Assembly: GCA_002405835.1 (NCBI GenBank)
Contig: DHMO01000034.1
Coordinates: forward strand, 1-64,000
Source of the DNA: Lentisphaeria bacterium UBA4640
Lineage (GTDB): Bacteria > Verrucomicrobiota > Lentisphaeria > Victivallales > UBA1829
Direction of reading: 5' to 3'
Length of the DNA: 64,000 nucleotides
A program made the translations under genes and the position numbers. Under the pieces are notes generated by a model. The model saw only the letters and a program-made list of their open reading frames with translations, searched no databases and had not been told where the DNA came from. Of the stretch, positions 42,172-49,194 are shown one piece after another (positions within the stretch are counted from its first letter, which is position 1; each line of letters starts with the position of its first letter).

Positions 42172-44463
42172 ATGAGCTGGATCGACTGGCTGATCGTCGT
42201 CGTGCCCGTGGTTTTCATCATCGGCATCGCTTTTTACGCTAAACGATACGCGCGGAGCGCGGCGGATTTCCTTGCGGCGGGACGCGTCGCCGGACGGTAC
42301 GTCATCTCCGTCGGAGACCTCATGTCATGGCTCTCCGTCATCATCCTTATCGCCGGATGCGAACAGACGTATCAGACCGGATTCGGCATCTCTTTCTGGA
42401 ACAACATCCTCACACCGATCAGTCTTGTCCTCGCACTTACCGGATTCTGCACATACCGCTGGCGCCAAACCCGCTGTCTCTCGAAAGGACAGTTCATTGA
42501 ACTGCGCTATGGCAGCAAATTCTTCCGAATCTTCACCGCATTCATCAGCACATTCTCCGAAATGATCACAAACGCGCTCGGTCCGGCGATCGCGGCGAAC
42601 TTCTTCCTCTATTACCTCGGACTGCCGCACAAAATCATGATCTGCGGAATCAACCTCCCCTGCTACGTCATCATCGTCGCGACCTGTCTGGTTCTCGCAA
42701 TGCTGATTCTCTGGCCGGCCGGACGAATCTCGCTCCTCATTACAGACAGTCTTCAGGCGGTGCTCTCGTACCCCATCTTCGTCATGATCGTCGGATTCAT
42801 CATCCTCAAACTCTCCTGGGATGTCGACGTCACCCCCCTGCTCTGGGACCGCGCCCCGCAGGAAAGCTTCATCAACCCGTATGACGTCGCTCAGTTCCGC
42901 GATTTCAACATCTTCGCGCTCGTGACACAGGTGACCTGCTCCATCATGAGTCGCGCCAGCTGGATCGGCAACGACGCCTCCAACGCCGGGCGCACCCCGC
43001 ATGAACAGAAAATGGCCGGCATTCTCGGCGCATGGCGCGGCGGGCTCGGACTCATGATGATCGGCATCCTCGCTCTGCTCACCTATGTATTCATGAACAG
43101 CGGAAATTTCGCCGCTCTCGACAAAAACAATCATTTCAAAGTCACCAACAACGAGGTCCGCCAGGAACTCTCCTCACGCGTCCTGGATGAAGCTGTTGCG
43201 GATCCCGCACGCAGAGATGCTGCGAAAAACGCGCTCGCCGCGCTTCCGGACATCCGGCATGAAATCGGAAAAGATGCGCCGATCTCCCAGTCGAAAAACC
43301 TTGACACCCGCTACTTCGACACGGTTCGCCAGTCACTCGGAGACTCCCCGGAGGCGCTCGCGGAATTCCAGCAGTACCGCTCCATCTACAACCAGATGCT
43401 GATGCCGGTTGTCACAAGCAAACTCTTCCCCGTCGGCATCATCGGCTTCTTCTGCCTGCTCATGGTGATGCTGCTGATTTCAACCGACGATGCTCGTCTC
43501 TTCAACGCCTCCTGCTGCATTACGCAGGACATGATCCTGCCGCTGTTCAAGAAGCGCATCACGCCGGAAAAACATATCACGCTCATCCGTTTCACCACGC
43601 TCGGCGTCGCAATCTTCTTCCTGCTCGCCGCAATGTTCATGACGCAGATGGACTACATCAACATGCTCATGACCATCCTCACGGCAATCTGGCTCGGCGG
43701 TTCGGGACCGATCATGGTGTTCGGACTCTACACACGCTTCGGAAACCTCGCCGGCGCATGGGCGTCGCTGATTCTCGGCTCCGGAACCTCCGTCCTCGGA
43801 CTCATCTTCCAGAGAAACTGGGCGAAAACAATCTATCCGTGGCTCGACGCCAACGGCTGGGTGGAATCCCTCGACAGCTTCCTCGTCACCGTCAGCGCCC
43901 CCTTCGATCCCTGGATCCGCTGGAGCATGGATCCCGTGAAATTTCCGATAAATTCCTACGAGATCCTCTTCATCTCAATTATGCTTTCCATCATCGGGTA
44001 TGTCGCCTTCTCCTTCATCTTCTACAAACCCTTCAACCTCGACAAGCTTCTCCACAGAGGCGAGTACAGCGACGGCGAAGACGAAGTCCCCGCGGAAAAA
44101 ACAAAATTCTCCATCAAGACCCTGATCCTCGACAAGATGGTCGGCATCACCCCGGAATACTCCCGCGGCGACAGAATCATCGCCTGGTCGGTCTTCGCGC
44201 TCTTCCTCTACAACTTCGTTCTGGCCTTCCTCGTCCCGCTCATCTGGAACCTCTTCCAGAGCTGGCCGAAGAGCTGGTGGAACACCTACTTCTGGATCAC
44301 CTTCCTTGCCGTCCCCGTGGCAACCGGACTGGTCTCGACCGTCTGGTTCATGATCGGCGGAACGCATGACACCATCCGCCTCTTCCGCGACCTCGCACGC
44401 CGCGTGGAAAACCCCGACGACAACGGACAGGTTCTCGCTGAAGACACAGAACAGCAGAAATAA
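42172..44463 (+). CDS. Sodium:solute symporter family (SSS) transporter
   Basis: A 763-residue membrane protein of the SSS family, with about 13-15 helices. Family marks: DFLAAGRVAGRYV near residue 34, SRASWIGNDASNAGRTPHEQ, and a helix with TDDARLFNASCCITQDM (sodium-site region). Unusual is a soluble insert of about 90 residues (about 320-410) between helices, and a C-terminal extension with two extra helices. Such proteins bring in sugars, inositol or sialic acid with Na+. AGGAG precedes the ATG. The operator-like site suggests control with the sugar operon that follows. Confidence 0.88.
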   Translation: MSWIDWLIVVVPVVFIIGIAFYAKRYARSAADFLAAGRVAGRYVISVGDLMSWLSVIILIAGCEQTYQTGFGISFWNNILTPISLVLALTGFCTYRWRQTRCLSKGQFIELRYGSKFFRIFTAFISTFSEMITNALGPAIAANFFLYYLGLPHKIMICGINLPCYVIIVATCLVLAMLILWPAGRISLLITDSLQAVLSYPIFVMIVGFIILKLSWDVDVTPLLWDRAPQESFINPYDVAQFRDFNIFALVTQVTCSIMSRASWIGNDASNAGRTPHEQKMAGILGAWRGGLGLMMIGILALLTYVFMNSGNFAALDKNNHFKVTNNEVRQELSSRVLDEAVADPARRDAAKNALAALPDIRHEIGKDAPISQSKNLDTRYFDTVRQSLGDSPEALAEFQQYRSIYNQMLMPVVTSKLFPVGIIGFFCLLMVMLLISTDDARLFNASCCITQDMILPLFKKRITPEKHITLIRFTTLGVAIFFLLAAMFMTQMDYINMLMTILTAIWLGGSGPIMVFGLYTRFGNLAGAWASLILGSGTSVLGLIFQRNWAKTIYPWLDANGWVESLDSFLVTVSAPFDPWIRWSMDPVKFPINSYEILFISIMLSIIGYVAFSFIFYKPFNLDKLLHRGEYSDGEDEVPAEKTKFSIKTLILDKMVGITPEYSRGDRIIAWSVFALFLYNFVLAFLVPLIWNLFQSWPKSWWNTYFWITFLAVPVATGLVSTVWFMIGGTHDTIRLFRDLARRVENPDDNGQVLAEDTEQQK

Positions 44464-44489
44464 ACTTCCTGTCTCAACAAAACAGCACG

Positions 44490-44526
44490 CGTTTGCCGGA
44501 GTTCTCAGCTCCGGCAAACGTGTTTT
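44490..44526 (+). terminator. Terminator of the symporter gene
   Basis: A 12-bp perfect stem (44490-44501 with 44509-44520) and a 7-nt loop, followed by TGTTTTCG. Confidence 0.88.
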
Positions 44527-44558
44527 CGTATAGAGCTGGATCAGCACCAGTTCAATTA

Positions 44559-44572
44559 TTACCGATCAGTAA
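44559..44572 (+). promoter_or_regulatory. Operator site 1 of four, 50-bp phased
   Basis: TTACCGATCAGTAA. It resembles the consensus TTCCCGATCGGTAA of the other three sites, differing at two positions, and lies furthest from the gene. Confidence 0.75.
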
Positions 44573-44608
44573 AATTCCAGCCATCACATCCCGGAGAACA
44601 GCAAAATA

Positions 44609-44622
44609 TTCCCGATCGGTAA
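44609..44622 (+). promoter_or_regulatory. Operator site 2 of four
   Basis: TTCCCGATCGGTAA, an imperfect palindrome centred on CCGATCGG. Exactly 50 bp after site 1. Confidence 0.85.
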
Positions 44623-44658
44623 GAAATATGCCGTTGCACTTCAATAAATGCTGCATTA

Positions 44659-44672
44659 TTCCCGATCGGTAA
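44659..44672 (+). promoter_or_regulatory. Operator site 3 of four
   Basis: TTCCCGATCGGTAA, identical to sites 2 and 4, exactly 50 bp after site 2. The -35 box of the regulator promoter starts 8 bases after it. Confidence 0.85.
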
Positions 44673-44679
44673 AAATTAT

Positions 44680-44707
44680 TTGATTTTTTTCAAAACAATG
44701 CTATGTT
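44680..44707 (+). promoter_or_regulatory. Promoter of the HipB-like regulator gene
   Basis: -35 TTGATT (44680-44685), 16-bp spacer, -10 TATGTT (44702-44707). The promoter lies exactly between operators 3 and 4; the -10 box ends one base before operator 4. Confidence 0.6.
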
Positions 44708-44708
44708 A

Positions 44709-44722
44709 TTCCCGATCGGTAA
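44709..44722 (+). promoter_or_regulatory. Operator site 4 of four
   Basis: TTCCCGATCGGTAA, exactly 50 bp after site 3 and 24 bases before the start codon. It covers the predicted transcription start, a position suited to repression. Confidence 0.85.
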
Positions 44723-44746
44723 GAAATAGGATATCAGGAGAACATC

Positions 44747-44977
44747 ATGAAAGACGACGGATTGCTGACGAGTGCAGAACTTGGTGCACGGGTTCGGGAA
44801 TTGCGCAAATCCCAGGGAGTGACTCAGGCACAGCTGGCCGGGCTTGCCAATACCGGCGTCCGTTTTGTCAGTGACCTGGAAAACGGGAAAGAGACCTGCC
44901 ATCTCGGCAAAACCCTGCGGGTCCTTTCCACACTCGGTGTCGTCGTATACATCCGCAGCCCTTACGATAAGGAGTAA
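44747..44977 (+). CDS. HipB/Y4mF-like XRE regulator without a HipA partner
   Basis: A 76-residue protein that is almost entirely an XRE helix-turn-helix (LGARVRELRKSQGVTQAQLAGLANTGVRFVSDLENGKETCHLGKTLRVLSTLGV). The VRFVSDLENGK segment and short C-terminal strand are those of HipB/Y4mF antitoxins. CAGGAG lies before the ATG. A hipA kinase gene normally follows at once, but the next 337 bases have no gene and then an unrelated operon begins. Four operator sites upstream make it a self-repressing gene, and perhaps it controls something elsewhere. Confidence 0.85.
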   Translation: MKDDGLLTSAELGARVRELRKSQGVTQAQLAGLANTGVRFVSDLENGKETCHLGKTLRVLSTLGVVVYIRSPYDKE

Positions 44978-45239
44978 GGAACCGCTGCCGCTGAAAATTC
45001 ATTTGCCGTAATTTCTTAGTGCTTTTTTTGTATGCTCTCCATCCCCCGTTTACGGGAGAATTGAGTGGGAAATTAAACGTCTCTGCAGACAAATCCGCGG
45101 CTGACGCGATTGTTCCCCCCCCCGGAAAAACAGGTTCTCCGTCTCCGGATGATTCTTTCCACTGAATAAAAACTTCCGCGATTCTCCCGGAAAAACAAAA
45201 TAAACAAAGAAATTTACGATATTTTTTCTGTTACCCCCC
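44978..45239. other. Gene-free region after the HipB-like gene
   Basis: Together with the following promoter and operator this is a 337-base gap. It contains short hairpins (for example CCCGTTTACGGG near 45045), a run of ten C from 45114, and AT-rich DNA near the promoter. I find no hipA fragment in any frame by eye. Confidence 0.5.
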
Positions 45240-45268
45240 TTGACAAAATCGCGATTATGTGGTATAAT
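45240..45268 (+). promoter_or_regulatory. Consensus sigma-70 promoter of the sugar operon
   Basis: Both hexamers match the consensus perfectly: TTGACA (45240-45245) and TATAAT (45263-45268), with an ideal 17-bp spacer. Such a strong promoter implies tight repression. Confidence 0.9.
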
Positions 45269-45276
45269 TAATTCCG

Positions 45277-45292
45277 TACCAGTACAGTGGTA
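45277..45292 (+). promoter_or_regulatory. Palindromic operator of the GntR/LacI-type regulator
   Basis: TACCAGTACAGTGGTA, with 5-bp perfect arms (TACCA/TGGTA), begins 8 bases after the -10 box, over the transcription start. It is placed to block transcription, most simply by the product of the first gene. Confidence 0.7.
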
Positions 45293-45314
45293 GAACAACA
45301 CAGGAAACAACACC

Positions 45315-46439
45315 ATGCCGACACCGAAATATGTGCAGATCAAAGAGTATCTGAAGAACGAGGCGCTGAAGCCGGAGGCGGTCAACACCATGCCATCCGT
45401 GCGCACTCTGATGCGCCGGTTCAATGTTGCCATGGTGACCGTCAATCAGGCGCTGCTGGAACTGGAACATGAACAGGTGATCATCCGCCGGCAGGGACGC
45501 GGCATCATGGCCGCGCGCAACCCGGAGGATGTGAAGTTCCCCGTGGAAGCTCAGCATACGGAGAATATCCTCGTGGCATACCCGGATTATCCCTCCGAAC
45601 AGCTTTGGAGCACCGCTTTCATGATTGAGCAGTACGCAAAACAGAACGGACTGGGAACCGTCTCCTACAAAACGACATCCTCGACGACAATTCAGATGAT
45701 CGCGGATGCCGCGCGGGAATGCCCGAACTGCCATGCGCTCTGCGTCGTTCCCACGACCGACCGCTATTCATTCCCCGAACTGGAGTTCCTGGCGTCGCTG
45801 CCGTTTCCGGTTCTTTTGATCGACGCAGTGAACTTTTACGATGAAAAGCCGTCTAATCTTTATGAGCTCGCCCATGATCCCGCACAGGCGGGAATGCTCA
45901 TTGCGGATACGCTGCTCGCAAACGGGCACTCACGCATCGGCAGCATCCGGAACGAGCCGCTCAACGACTACGGACGGCTGAAGCAGAATGCGATGTTCAA
46001 ACGTCTGCGTGCAAAACTTGGAAAAAAGGCGGAAGTCTGCGCTTTCTCCGAAACGATTCATTCGTGGGACAGCTCAATCAACGCCGCCCGGAAAATAACG
46101 GAAAAGAACCTGGATATGATTCGCGAAAAAGAGATTACGGCTCTCGTCTTCGAGTCCACCCCCGGCGCATTCGCCGCGATTCCGCTCCTCGCGGAAGCCG
46201 GACTCAGCGTCCCTGGAGATATCACCGTTATCAGCGAAGGAGACTCCAAATGGTTTGAATACAGCAATCCGCCGCTGACCGTCCTCCGCCCCGACTACAG
46301 CGTTCTCTGCCGCCATGCCGTGGAGATTGCTCTGGGCAAGCATCTGAATGAACCGGTTTTCTACTGTCCGCAGGAAATCGTTCAGCGTAAAAGCGTTTCC
46401 AAAATCAACAACCCCATATTAAAGGAGAACAAAAGATGA
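45315..46439 (+). CDS. GntR/LacI-type hybrid transcriptional regulator
   Basis: A 374-residue regulator. The N-terminal ~70 residues form a GntR winged helix (VQIKEYLKNE, PSVRTLMRRFNVAMVTVNQALLELE, IIRRQGRGIMAA). Residues about 85-345 are a periplasmic-binding-protein-like sugar-sensing domain as in LacI (HSRIGSIRNEP, VPGDITVISEGDS). This combination is common in Lentisphaerota sugar operons. It is the first gene behind a consensus promoter and operator, so it probably represses its own operon until a sugar binds. Its stop overlaps the prepilin start (ATGA). Confidence 0.9.
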   Translation: MPTPKYVQIKEYLKNEALKPEAVNTMPSVRTLMRRFNVAMVTVNQALLELEHEQVIIRRQGRGIMAARNPEDVKFPVEAQHTENILVAYPDYPSEQLWSTAFMIEQYAKQNGLGTVSYKTTSSTTIQMIADAARECPNCHALCVVPTTDRYSFPELEFLASLPFPVLLIDAVNFYDEKPSNLYELAHDPAQAGMLIADTLLANGHSRIGSIRNEPLNDYGRLKQNAMFKRLRAKLGKKAEVCAFSETIHSWDSSINAARKITEKNLDMIREKEITALVFESTPGAFAAIPLLAEAGLSVPGDITVISEGDSKWFEYSNPPLTVLRPDYSVLCRHAVEIALGKHLNEPVFYCPQEIVQRKSVSKINNPILKENKR

Positions 46440-46744
46440 CTACCAGGAAACCAAAAAATTGGATGAAGCATTTCACCCTCATAGAACTGCTTGTGGTAAT
46501 TGCGATTATTGCAATCCTCGCCGCTATGCTCTTGCCGGCTCTGCAGAAGGCGCGACAAACGGCGGCCGGAGCAAAGTGCATGAGTTCGCTGAAACAGGTC
46601 GGAACCTTTTTCGCAATGTACACCGGCGACAATAACGGATTTATGCCAATGGGAGATCGCTGTGATCCCCCCGCTTCAGGAACGAGCAATCACGCAAATG
46701 AACCTGGATTCTGGCCGGAACCAGCTCCGTGGTATAGCAGTTGA
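46436..46744 (+). CDS. Prepilin-like protein, N-terminal part (split gene)
   Basis: A 102-residue reading frame with a class III prepilin start: short basic leader and FTLIELLVVIAIIAILAAML, with cleavage before the F and the conserved E5. It then runs SLKQVGTFFAMYTGDNNGFMP, as in the prepilin-like proteins abundant in Lentisphaerota. It stops at a TGA just where the same type of protein continues in the next frame (46744-47130). Full-length relatives are about 220-280 residues, so this is half a protein. A single missing base near 46741 would explain the split. It is translationally coupled to the regulator (ATGA). Confidence 0.8.
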   Translation: MTTRKPKNWMKHFTLIELLVVIAIIAILAAMLLPALQKARQTAAGAKCMSSLKQVGTFFAMYTGDNNGFMPMGDRCDPPASGTSNHANEPGFWPEPAPWYSS

Positions 46745-47130
46745 TGCAAGACTACAACAAGGGAAATTATAACGTTTTGGTTTGCGATACGATGGCTTCT
46801 ACAGGCAATATCTATCGGGGAGAGGCTTGGGGAGATCCTTGGGACAAGGTAAGACTCACATACGGTTTTAACTGCTTTATGAACGGCAAGCAGATTGACC
46901 GGGTAAAAATGCCAAGTACTCTCTGTGATCTTGGAGAATTCTACCACAACGGATGGAAGGGTTTCATGAAAGCTCCCGTTTGCCAGGCAGGTGCCGATTA
47001 TCCATGGAATACAGCACAGTTTCATGCAAACAGAGGCAATCTTCTCTTTCTTGATGGACACACAGGTTCGACTGCACAGATTCCATGGCCACTCCGTTTC
47101 GACAATCGCCTACGCTTTTTGCCCGAATAA
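46744..47130 (+). CDS. Prepilin-like protein, C-terminal part with H-X9-DG motif
   Basis: A 128-residue frame in which the ATG overlaps the stop of the upstream part (TGATG). It carries the prepilin-associated motif H-X9-DG (HANRGNLLFLDG), found at the end of full-length proteins, so this is the second half of one gene. The upstream continuation of this frame is closed by a TAG at 46735. Either one base has been lost (mutation or sequencing error) or the parts are made separately by stop-start re-initiation. No membrane helix is present in this part, so alone it would stay in the cytoplasm. Confidence 0.7.
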   Translation: MQDYNKGNYNVLVCDTMASTGNIYRGEAWGDPWDKVRLTYGFNCFMNGKQIDRVKMPSTLCDLGEFYHNGWKGFMKAPVCQAGADYPWNTAQFHANRGNLLFLDGHTGSTAQIPWPLRFDNRLRFLPE

Positions 47131-47139
47131 AAAAATTCA

Positions 47140-47168
47140 GGGTACACCACACCTTGTATGGCGTACCC
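47140..47168 (+). other. Intercistronic hairpin
   Basis: A 9-bp stem with one mismatch (47140-47148 with 47160-47168) and an 11-nt loop between the prepilin and the glycosidase. There is no T run, so it is more likely a processing or stability element than a terminator. Confidence 0.4.
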
Positions 47169-47200
47169 ATTACATCCACAAACGAACAAATGGAGCCTAA

Positions 47201-49108
47201 ATGAAAAAAACAGCATCCAACTGGAGCGCCCTGCTCGCTCTCGCCGTCTCTGCCGCGACATTGCCTGTCATGGCCGCAGAGGAATTGCCCAAACGCCTTC
47301 CGGCCGATCCATACGGAGTCTGCTGCCACACCACTCGCGAAGAACAGTGGGACGCGCCGGCGCTTTATCCATTGATGAAAAAAGCGGGCGTAAATTTTGT
47401 CCGCTTTGATGTTGACCAGCTTTATCTGGAGACCAAACCGGGCTTTTTTCAACCGGAATACAAAAAGCTGATGCTTTCTCCTCTGGATCAGGGACTTGAT
47501 TTGCTTGCAATCATCGGACCGGTCGCGCCGGCGTGGGCAAGCAAACACTGGGAGAAGCTCGACGCCTACGCGAAATTTGTCCGCCAGTGCGCAGAAGAGT
47601 TCCGCGGAAAAATCAAATACTGGGAAGTCTACAATGAAGCGAACAACGGAGCGGAGTGGAACCCGAATGCCAAGCAGCTTGCCGCCCTTTTGAAGGTTAC
47701 CTACACCGAAATGAAGAAAGTGGATCCGGAAGTCAAGATCCTTTACAACGGTCTTGCCGGAGTTCCGCTGGATTTTTTTGAAGAATCTCTGGACGCAGGA
47801 GCTGAAAAATATTTTGACATCATGAATATTCACCCGTACTGCAGCCAGCCGGAATCTCTGAAACCGATGATTGCTCCCCTTCAGGAATTCATGAAAGAGC
47901 GCAATCTGAATCAGCCGATCTGGATCACGGAAACCGGATGGACGGCAGGGAAAACTCCGTTTTTCTACCGCGAGGTTCTGCCGGCGGCGGTAAAACGTCT
48001 CGGCATGAATCCGGCGGAATGCACAATTGCACTGTTTGGAGAACCGAAAGCCGGATATGACGGCTGCGCGAATTTCACAGCGGAAAATTTCCCTGGATTC
48101 CAAGGTGTTCGCCACATCAACAGCGAAGAACTTGAAAATCTTTCGATTGATGAGTATCCGCTGCTGATTGCATCAGATCATGAACGAGTTCTCGGGACCT
48201 CCATTCCTGCACTTCTGAAATACGTTAAAATGGGCGGAACGCTGATTCTTCCTTCCGGACTTCCGTTTTACTTTGACATCAAAGTTGACGGCAAAGGCGG
48301 ACACCAGCTTATTCAGGTCAATGACAAATATCTGAAAGACTTCCATGTTGCATGGGAATCCTGGTGGACGAAAAAAGGTGTTGTTCCGTATCAGGAGACC
48401 TATCAGCGCACCGCGTCCGGCTTCGAAAAAGATTTCAACTGGCCGGCAAAAGATCACAACAAAGTCGGACGTTTCCTGACTGCCGCCAATCTTGCTCAGG
48501 GAGATGAATTCATTCCGATGGTTGTCGGCGGAGATGACAAGTATCAGGGCGCACTTGCCGCAATCTACAGATTCAACAGTGACCTGAAAGGCAATATCAT
48601 CGCCTCCACTTCAACAAACATTTTCGGGGTCACCCGCAAAGTTCAGGCAATGATGCTTGCACGCACTTACATCAATGCATTCGCATGTGGAGTGGAACGC
48701 GTGTTCTGGTATCTGTTCCATGACAATCTGGCACAGGAAAACTATTTTGAGTCACACTTCGGCATGGTTGACCGCCAGTACAAGGCAAAACCGGCATACG
48801 ACGCCTACAAGACCCTGACCCGCATGCTTCCCGGCGGCTCCACAGTCCCCGATATTGAGGAAATCGGCGATCTGCGCCTTGCAAACTGGACGCGTCCCGA
48901 CGGCAAGAAAGTTTGGGCTGTCTGGTACGGTTTCAGCACAGCAGACTCCGCAAAGAAGATGAACATCGTCTTTGATGGAGAAGTCACGGAAGCTGTCGAC
49001 CTCCTCGGGAACAAAATTGCTGTTCCGGAGAAGGAGATCACGGTAACCGGCGCAGTCCAGTACTTCGCCGGTCCGGAAAAGGTCACACTTGAGGAAATCA
49101 GCGAGTAA
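47201..49108 (+). CDS. Secreted clan GH-A glycosidase (GH39/GH5-like)
   Basis: A 635-residue exported enzyme with a signal peptide cleaved near VMAA-EE (residue 26). The (beta/alpha)8 domain (about 35-300) has the acid/base Glu146 in KYWEVYNEAN and the nucleophile Glu244 in IWITETGWT. A glutamine-amidotransferase-like fold may follow (LLIASDHERVL...LKYVKMGGTLILPSG), then a C-terminal beta domain. The substrate is probably a beta-linked xylan, mannan or related polymer; I cannot give the exact family. It is the only clearly secreted enzyme of the operon, so it likely makes the first cuts outside the cytoplasm. Confidence 0.75.
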   Translation: MKKTASNWSALLALAVSAATLPVMAAEELPKRLPADPYGVCCHTTREEQWDAPALYPLMKKAGVNFVRFDVDQLYLETKPGFFQPEYKKLMLSPLDQGLDLLAIIGPVAPAWASKHWEKLDAYAKFVRQCAEEFRGKIKYWEVYNEANNGAEWNPNAKQLAALLKVTYTEMKKVDPEVKILYNGLAGVPLDFFEESLDAGAEKYFDIMNIHPYCSQPESLKPMIAPLQEFMKERNLNQPIWITETGWTAGKTPFFYREVLPAAVKRLGMNPAECTIALFGEPKAGYDGCANFTAENFPGFQGVRHINSEELENLSIDEYPLLIASDHERVLGTSIPALLKYVKMGGTLILPSGLPFYFDIKVDGKGGHQLIQVNDKYLKDFHVAWESWWTKKGVVPYQETYQRTASGFEKDFNWPAKDHNKVGRFLTAANLAQGDEFIPMVVGGDDKYQGALAAIYRFNSDLKGNIIASTSTNIFGVTRKVQAMMLARTYINAFACGVERVFWYLFHDNLAQENYFESHFGMVDRQYKAKPAYDAYKTLTRMLPGGSTVPDIEEIGDLRLANWTRPDGKKVWAVWYGFSTADSAKKMNIVFDGEVTEAVDLLGNKIAVPEKEITVTGAVQYFAGPEKVTLEEISE

Positions 49109-49194
49109 CCGGACAATTATCGCAATTTGAATCCGTTCCCCGGGCAATTCTGCGGGGACGGATTCTCTTCATAACTAAGGGAAACGGCTCGAAT

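Noticed and set aside
45040..45130. Poly-C run and small hairpins after the HipB-like gene
   Set aside because: I considered a decayed hipA or a phase-variable tract, but found no open frame across the C run and no kinase-like motif.
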